From: Diorhabda sublineata
Lineage: Eukaryota > Arthropoda > Insecta > Coleoptera > Chrysomelidae
Assembly (NCBI RefSeq): GCF_026230105.1
Contig: NC_079483.1
Coordinates: forward strand, 3,899,312-3,963,311
Reading direction: 5' to 3'
Length of the DNA stretch: 64,000 nucleotides
Shown in pieces: positions 57,085-64,000 of this stretch (position 1 is the stretch's first letter; the number at the start of each line of letters is the position of its first letter). The notes under the pieces are model-generated. The model was not told the origin of the DNA. It made no database searches and saw nothing but the letters and a program-made list of their open reading frames with translations. A program made the position numbers and the translations under genes.

Positions 57085-58220
57085 AATCAATAAAACATAA
57101 GAAGAGGTCTTTTTTGTAGTTATATAATTAATATAGTTCCATATCCGACTCAATTAGCTCAAACCGAATCAATGAGGTCTGGAAAATGTTTATTCGAATG
57201 CGTTTTTGATTCAGTAGCAAGTATCAAACACTGTACCCAAGAATAAGTGTTCTTTTCATCTAGCGTCTTCGACCTTAATTCGACGATTATCCAGTATCAT
57301 TTAGTGAAGTTTTCCGATAATGTCGCTAGTTGTTGCAGTTTTTAGCAGTCCAAAACGACTCCCTTAGATTGCCAAACAGAAGCAAGACGTACAAAATAGA
57401 TGAAATTTTATTGAAAATATCTCAATACATTCGCAAATATATTTTCCAGCTTACGCGGTATATCCACAATATTAATTACGTTGCTATTTCCATCAGTGCC
57501 AGCACTGCGGCCGCAGTTACTATCATGCGCAGCAGCTACTCTAACTCAAGCCGATGAAATGTACGCCATTTTGAGGTTGATGAAGCCAATGGTTTCTTTG
57601 TAGTACTTCTTTATGATGTCAACCTCAATTGAAAATGCCGATCTGTGACTCTTTTTCTAAATGCATAGAAAGTTAAACTAAGTGAAAATCAATTATCAAT
57701 CTGCGAGGCTTACCGACAAAAAGCTATAATAGGCCAGGGCATTTACGAAATTACGTGACAAAATTAATAGTACAAAAAAACAATGCCATCATGTTCTAGG
57801 GGTTAAATAAAAGTTAGGCGCATAAAATTCAACATTTTTTGTCTATGCTTAATTTTTTTAAACAATAAAAACACCGAAAAATCGGTACAAATTTTGTTTT
57901 TTGCATTTTGCGCTGAACCTATGCAAAACTCGTCTTTGTTACTATGGGCAATATTGTAGAGAATTGAAAAATCTTCAAAATAAGCTTTTATGAATCAAAT
58001 TTCGATAATTTGTTGCTTAGATAATTTAACCAAAAGGAGAAAATTTTTAATTTTTTGAATTGTTTATAATTTGTTTCATTTTAAATATAAAGATTTCTTA
58101 TTAACTGAAAACCGAGAACTCGATGAACTTAATCAATGCTCTAAAGATAGGCCCTGTGGCCTCAATATTATTTGCAAAATGGCAATTAAATCATAGGAGG
58201 CTCTTTTTTTCAAATGGGTA
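57085..58220. other. Spacer without recognisable feature
   Basis: AT-rich, short frames only, no recognised domain. Confidence 0.4.
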
Positions 58221-58224
58221 ATCT

Positions 58225-58688
58225 TGCTCACTGGATGGTCCTATCATTTGGAAAGTCGTGTTGGAAAGAAGAAGAGTTGAACTAAAAATCCCACATCTCA
58301 TTTTTTTGAACTTTTTTTTGAGCTCAAAACAGAAAAACAGTGTCACGTATACTGCTACCAAATGCACATTTTCAACTATAGATTATGACAAAATGACGCA
58401 AAAAACATTCCTTAATATTGAGAAACCAAGCCGCAGTGAATTTTAAAAAAAAATGTCTAACTTCGCCCCATATTAAACTGCCGATTTTCCGAATATGACA
58501 TTAGTATTACTATATTTTTATAAAATGTTTAAAAAACAATAAATTGTTTATAATTTTTTTTACCAATTTTTTGAAGACTTTTTTGAGGTTAAAAAAAATT
58601 CAAAAAACTGAGATGGGGGATTTTTATTTCAACTCTCCTTCTTTCCAACGCAACTTTCAAATAATGATAGTACCATCCGGTAAGCAGG
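58225..58688. repeat. Inverted repeat next to a piggyBac fragment
   Basis: 58225-58330 and 58565-58688 are inverted copies: GGATGGTCCTATCATTTGGA, GTTGGAAAGAAGAAGAGTTG and TCCCACATCTCATTTTTTTG on the left each have close complements on the right. The arms translate to the same peptide pattern (LERRRVE, IPHL, FLNFF). Confidence 0.65.
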
Positions 58689-58689
58689 A

Positions 58690-58822
58690 ATGGCCTTTTG
58701 TCGACAGTATCAACTCCTCCTTTGGTGGTATTATAATTCATAATCATTTCTAGCTTCTTGGTGTCTTTTTCGATTTCATCATTATTATGCATGGATGAAA
58801 TCAAAACTACACACAACGGCAT
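58690..58822 (-). pseudogene. piggyBac-like transposase fragment
   Basis: The minus-strand frame contains MIMNYNTTKGGVDTVDKRPF, the conserved YN-x-TKGGVD-x-D motif near the end of piggyBac-type (DDE_Tnp_1_7) catalytic domains, which contains a catalytic Asp. The expected continuation is replaced by the inverted-repeat sequence. Confidence 0.65.
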
Positions 58823-58922
58823 TTGACAACTTTCACTTCAATGCTTATTGTTCACTGTTCATTGAACGACTGAGATTCACTTTTACCCTTTTATTGCAGG
58901 GGATGAATAGCAGGTAGAATAA

Positions 58923-58939
58923 CTTAACCTAACCTAACC
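58923..58939. repeat. Short TTAGG-type run (CCTAA strand)
   Basis: TTAACCTAACCTAACCC, about three units of the insect telomere motif. Too short to indicate a telomere. Confidence 0.4.
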
Positions 58940-59639
58940 CAAAAGGTAATCGGAAATTTCCATTTCCTAATAATAACCAAAATACCTGTCTGCCGTCCTA
59001 CGACAGCGTAGCGCACGGCGAAGGTTTAAGCTCTGAAAGCCACCCAAAAAGTAATGCAATAATTATCCAATTCAAATGATTTTCTTAAATCTTGGCTCGT
59101 AAGGTGGATTTACAAAAAAATTTAAAGAATATAAAAAATCGAAGCTTATATTAGGGTTTTTAAGGTTTAAGTAAGCTCCCTAATCTCACGTTTAATTGTT
59201 GAAACACGTTACTAGAAAATTAATACGAAAATGTTGATTTTCATATTTTTAAAGGTTAAAATAATAACCATCCTCTCAAATATTGTCGTGTTATACTTTT
59301 TTGTAATGTAGTTCGATCATATTTATGCTAAACATGTTGGCTTAGGTTATATTGGGTTGAGGTATGTCTTCTGAACATTTTCGGCTAAAAAAAACGTATT
59401 CAGTAAAAACAATGAAAGTAGGTATCCACGCAGTGCTCTTCACTATCTAACAAACACAATAGAACTAGTAGTCAAGTTTACCTGCTTGAGCGACCGTACT
59501 AATCCCTACTACCATCATCTATTATCGCGCATTGACGAGCGTGGCTATTTCACATTCATTCCTATATTTGCCAAAGTGTACGTAGATTTATAAGATAACA
59601 GTCGACAAAAAACTAGAACAGAATAGTTCAAAGAAAGGG

Positions 59640-60360
59640 TGAGATAATGTGTGTTGATAGTGCTTGATATTAAGAATGCCTTCAACACAACTAGACAGCA
59701 GCCATAATGGAGATCCTATTAGAGGAAAATATAAGCTCATACCTAGTTCTGTGCATACGAAATTATTAAATTTTTAAATAAGCGAGTACAATGGGAGTAG
59801 TGCAGTCTTGGTGATTATGGACTTATGTTATGGCTACTGCAATGCAGACGACATCATATTTTAGTAGAAATAAGGAGATCCGGAGATAGCGAAAAGACTA
59901 TGTGGCATACAAGACAAGAGCTGCAAAGACGGTGCAAACAGTACAGAGATTCCCTCCAATAGAATTGATGATGGAGAAGAGATTTTCACTATAAAAGATC
60001 GAAACACGCACATAGAGAACGAAATGAGTTCGTTAGAAAAAAAATCTTTGAAAAATGTTAGGAGATTTGATAAAATACGACAAAACAAAATGAAGTAAAC
60101 GATTCAATCTAGATGTAAAGAAGTCTGCTTGGTGCAAGCAAATCTAATTCCTTACAGGTCGTGGATCCTTTGATACTTGAATTTGTAAGGAAAAGTAACG
60201 ATGACTTGTGCAAGGTGTACAGATGCCCAGATGACCTGAAACTCGTAATCTACAACTGTGTCCACTAGGAGAAAGACAAAACAAACTTTCAGAAACAACT
60301 GCGAGAAATACTGTCTGTAGAAAACTTAACATAAAAATGATGAGAGTCTCCATCAAACGT
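59640..60360 (+). pseudogene. Possible non-LTR RT remnant
   Basis: The plus strand has VLDIKNAFNTTRQQ at about 59660-59705, matching RT motif A (LDIKNAFNS-x-W), and CNADDIIF at about 59840-59860 resembling YADD. Frames between are broken. Later fragments to 60360 are uncertain. Confidence 0.45.
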
Positions 60361-60364
60361 AGAG

Positions 60365-63300
60365 GATTGTTTAGTCATGTAAGACGGCTACACGGCATAA
60401 CAGTTTGCCGTGCATTTTAGCACCCCACATCATAGGCTTAAGCTAAGTTAGGTTATGTGAGGTTACGTTAAGTTAGGTTAGATTTGGTTTAAAATAAGTT
60501 TGATCTAAGGGAGTGAATGTTATTTCAGATTAGTGAGGAAAATTAATAAAATTATTGTGTAAGTTTTTCACAATATTCATTCTTCTTAGCAGATTACTTC
60601 GCTGTAAAAACAAATAAAAAGACTACATTCGAATCGGATTATTTTTATTTATTGAATTTAGAGTGTAATAATTATGAGAAAAATTCAATCAACAATAAAC
60701 TTAAAAGAGCTGATGGCGATAGTCATCATACCTACAGTGTGTGCTTATAAATAAACCCAACTTCTAATATTCGAATGCTCGATTGTTTGATTTTAATCTG
60801 CATTAGTCGACTTAGGTGCATATATCATCATTGATAGATTACTAGCTGACCTTGCAGACTTCGTACTGCCTCAATCAATAAATAATAGACCTGAACTTTT
60901 ATATGAAATAAACTTAAGCGAAAAAATCCTTTTTTATTGAAACAAATTAAAAATATGCTCGGTATGAATGATGTTTTATTATTACTTTCGATTAATTACA
61001 CACGATTTTGCTTACTTATAAAACAGAGTTTTCCTGAAATAGTGGCTATTTATAAGGTTTCAATTTGATATTGACAGACAGACACAGTTATGATACTTAA
61101 TCAATTTAAAGCTTTCTGATAATAGTATATAATATTATAAGGATTAAAAGTGCATATTTTTTTACGAGCAATATTTGCAGTTGCGAGACGGAGCGCAGAG
61201 CACCCGAGTGAATGCAAAATTGCGAGTCAACATTTTTTGATGGTTGGAGAAAAACTATATTTTTTGTTTTGTTTTGTGGTGCGTAAATAAACAAAGATGA
61301 CGGTTTTCCGACGCGCGAATTCACGACGTATAATTATGCATGCGTTAAACAGGGAAACTCCAAGAAGGTTCTGCAAACTTCCAACGACTGGCCTTGCGAT
61401 TTATTTACGGTCATCGCAAAGGCCAGACGTTCCGGAAATTGTAAACGTTTGAAATCGAATGGTAAATCCGTTGGATCGGTATACGCGGGATCAAGACATC
61501 CTCTTCTTCTTATTTTCCCTTTATGATTGGTGCCTCAAGGACGTTATTCATTATCTTTTTCTGAGCCAGTCTTCTTCCATTGTACAATCGAGGTTGATTA
61601 AAGTTACAGAGCATAATGACAACTGATCCTACTTATAACTGCTAATTGTGAAGTGGTAATCCAGGCAATTCCAATGAATTAAAAAACTGTGTGAGATAGT
61701 TGATTCCATCATCCTAGTTCATAACGGTCTCGACTAATTTGAAGGAAACCAACAATCTAGCTGAATTTGGTTCAAAATTGGCGAGTTACAAACTTAAATC
61801 TCCGCGTTTGTTGATTTTAAAGCAGTTTCTTTGTATGTTCAAAATTTTTGTGACCACATTGATTATGTTTCGTCTAGGTATGAAGATGAATAAGCGACAG
61901 GTGTTTTTCAGCAATGTTATACATTGAAGGATGCTGTATTTTGATGTTGCACTGTAGCTAGAATTTCTAATAGCCTCGTTTGAAATCTCCTTCTACACTG
62001 ATTGTGATCAACTTATATTACTGTAGGGATTCAGCATCGATTAAGGATAAATATTTTGAGGTCACTAACAAACTCCGATACTATTTGTTTTGTCAATCTA
62101 GTGAATCTTTTACCCATCTACTCTGCAAATTAACTTTATTAAAACTACCAAAAATCAGTTTTGCTTGTAAAAACTCCAACATATATTCTAAAATAGTTGA
62201 AAATCTTGCTAATAAAAGTGTGTATCAATAACCAACGAAAGACTTCGTAGTTATTCTGACAGAGCCGAGGAAATAATTCAATCTTCGAATGTTGTCAACA
62301 GCATTCAAAACATATAGCAGAAACTAATGCAATCCAGGAATCAGGTATATATTGAAAATGGTAAATAAGAGCTTGTGTTAATTGATAGTTAACCCTTCAA
62401 CATCAGTCTCTTCTGGAATCACTACTCTGAGGCAAGAACATTTTATTATTGGATATATAATTTCACTCCAGCAAATTTGGCATACTCCCACTCACAAACA
62501 TAATCATCAACTTACGTTTATATCACCTGAAAACCTACAGATTTCAACACAAAATAAATTTTTGTACCTGACTGTATATGTAGACTTCTGTTACATTAGT
62601 TTGGTTCTTCTATTTTCGATCCACTACACTCCACTTGATTGTGTTAAACTAATAATAAACATAAAGAAAGTTTCGCTTCTATTTTTTTACACTAATGTCG
62701 CACAAATAATTGTAACATTATCATAAAAATAAGGACTGAACATTAATTATCTAAGTAAACAATCATATCATATCTAAGTACTAGAATTAGTTGTTATCTA
62801 TGCTAAAATATATTATTATTATGACAAATAATGAGAGAATTTTTGTAATAATATTCAAATCTCATTTTATGTAACAGCTGAAGATAAGTATTATAATATT
62901 TTATTGTATAAGAATTGCAATAAAAAAATAACAATTTGCTAAAATTATACATTCCGGGATTGTTGTGGGGTGCGAGGAGCGCACGTGCATCGAGCGCAAA
63001 GGCATATTTAGAAAACATTTCGTACATCTAGCGCACACTACCTGCGTCGAATCCGAGGAATCCTTCGACAAGCGCACAAGAAAATTTATCTGTCGAAGTA
63101 AGTCCTAGAGATGGGCAAATATACGAACTTTCCAATAATAGCAGCATCTAAGATTTTCTAAAATGAGCAAATGTTATAAAATATTCATCAAATTTGCTAG
63201 AAAAACTTATTTTTTCTAAGAATGAGTTAATTTTTGCTATTAGGTACAAATTAACTAAATAAATGCGTATATTGAAATTTCCAAAGAAAAGCTTTTTAAT
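60365..63300. other. Spacer without recognisable gene
   Basis: AT-rich. Frames such as 62382-62726 have no family resemblance and amino-acid composition typical of AT-rich noise. Degenerate TTAGG-like phrases occur at about 60445-60480. Confidence 0.4.
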
Positions 63301-63310
63301 GTAATAATGG

Positions 63311-63330
63311 TTAGGTTAGGTTAGGTTAGG
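63311..63330 (+). repeat. (TTAGG)4 tract
   Basis: Four exact tandem TTAGG units, the canonical insect telomere repeat, immediately before a non-LTR remnant. Confidence 0.85.
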
Positions 63331-63339
63331 TTTATATTT

Positions 63340-64000
63340 ATAGCACCTAGAGACAGAGTACACATCAAGTTCACCTTAAACGGAGTGGAAGTGACGTCAT
63401 CTAGGAACATATAATACCTCGTGATACAGATTGATGACCATTTCAGATTGACGGCTCACGTAAGACAGGTATGTGAGGAGGCAGAATAAAAGTCAGCCCT
63501 AGTCAAGATCTTGCTGAAGGTAGGAGGATCCAGCACCCTAAAACGTAGAGTGCTACTAGGAGTTGTAAACTCGACACTGTTATACGGTGCACCAGTTTGG
63601 CAAGGGGCGCCAAGATACGCCAGAGATAGAATGCGGCTCGAAAAAACGCGGAGAAAAATGTTGCTATGAATAGCGTGCACATATAAAACAGTATCTACTT
63701 CGGCACTACAGGTTGACTGTGGGGAAGTCCAAATAGTTCTCCTAGTATAGGAAAGAAGACACAGAAAAGACACAAGTCAACGGAACCCGAAAATAGGAAA
63801 GAAGAGGAACGAGAAGTGAGTTGGCAGTAAGACTGGAGCAATGGGAAACAAGGCCAATGGACAAGGAAACTTATTCCTGACATAACAACATGGGTAAGAT
63901 GCCACAAATTACCACCTTACTAAGTTCCTCACAGGACACGGGTCATTCAAATATTACACCAACAAGATAGGCAAAGAACGCGATAACAAATGTCTCTACT
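63340..64000 (+). pseudogene. R1/I-like non-LTR RT C-terminal remnant, runs off window
   Basis: Plus strand: VHIKFTLNGVEVTSS, DHFRLTAHVRQVCEEAE, VLLGVVNSTLLYGAPVWQGA, IACTYKTVSTSALQV and near the end FLTGHGSFKYYTNKIGKERD with NKCLY. This is the thumb and the beginning of the C-terminal zinc knuckle of R1/I-type RTs (LLYGAPVW, R-x-A-C-x-Y-RTVST-x-A). Internal stops show decay. Confidence 0.7.

Noticed and set aside
62382..62726. 114-aa plus-strand frame in the right spacer.
   Set aside because: No motif, no promoter or neighbouring exon, and amino-acid composition expected of AT-rich noise.
63311..63330. TTAGG tract as evidence that the window is telomeric.
   Set aside because: Only four units are present, and functional genes and unrelated repeats lie nearby; short runs occur inside insect chromosomes.
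1..64000. CRISPR arrays, bacterial operons or ribosomal RNA.
   Set aside because: No regularly spaced identical repeats with unique spacers and no rRNA-like stretch were seen. The tandem array at 36-37 kb has irregular, divergent units.

Overview
The window is eukaryotic and almost certainly insect DNA. It is AT-rich, its genes have GT-AG introns, one host gene is spread over 23 kb, and there is a dense litter of decayed insect-type transposons (mariner, Tigger/pogo, piggyBac, Crypton, Penelope, jockey/R1/RTE-like non-LTR elements) plus a short TTAGG run. A beetle or another insect with an expanded ABCC family would fit; the species cannot be named from this sequence.

Region 1 (1 to about 7.2 kb) is one half of a Polinton/Maverick (adintovirus-like) element, a virus-like self-synthesising transposon. 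Two gene blocks diverge from a 68-bp intergenic region. Leftward are a two-exon phospholipase-A2-domain capsid protein, an adenain-type maturation protease, a 94-aa unknown protein, a penton/minor capsid protein and the first 67 codons of a probable major capsid protein that runs off the window. Rightward are an FtsK/HerA packaging ATPase, a DUF8207-type protein, a fibre-like coiled-coil protein, a DDE integrase with a C-terminal chromodomain and an unrecognised 219-aa protein, followed by a repeat-rich flank. Most of these reading frames are open, so the insertion looks young. The DNA polymerase gene and the partner terminal repeat are not in the window.

Region 2 (7.2 to 32 kb) has no complete host gene. 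It holds the first two coding exons of a second ABCC4-like gene (copy B, minus strand, 17369 to 15592), whose third exon is absent from the remaining 15.6 kb. If copy B continues to the left, the Polinton and a Tigger-like element lie in its intron 2. The rest is transposon remnants, including three foldback elements with long inverted repeats (about 8.1-9.0, 10.1-12.0 and 24.1-25.5 kb), and spacer.

Region 3 (32.0 to 55.5 kb) is a complete ABCC4/MRP4-like transporter gene on the minus strand (copy A). I assembled it from ten exons with consistent splice phases: 3948 coding nt, 1315 aa. Its introns carry mariner, non-LTR, Penelope and gag-like remnants and a small satellite array.

Region 4 (55.5 to 64 kb) is spacer with non-LTR remnants, a piggyBac fragment joined to a short inverted repeat, a TTAGG tract and an R1/I-like reverse transcriptase remnant running off the right edge. 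The two ABCC copies are same-strand tandem duplicates. The Polinton genes would act together as a capsid-forming, integrating element.
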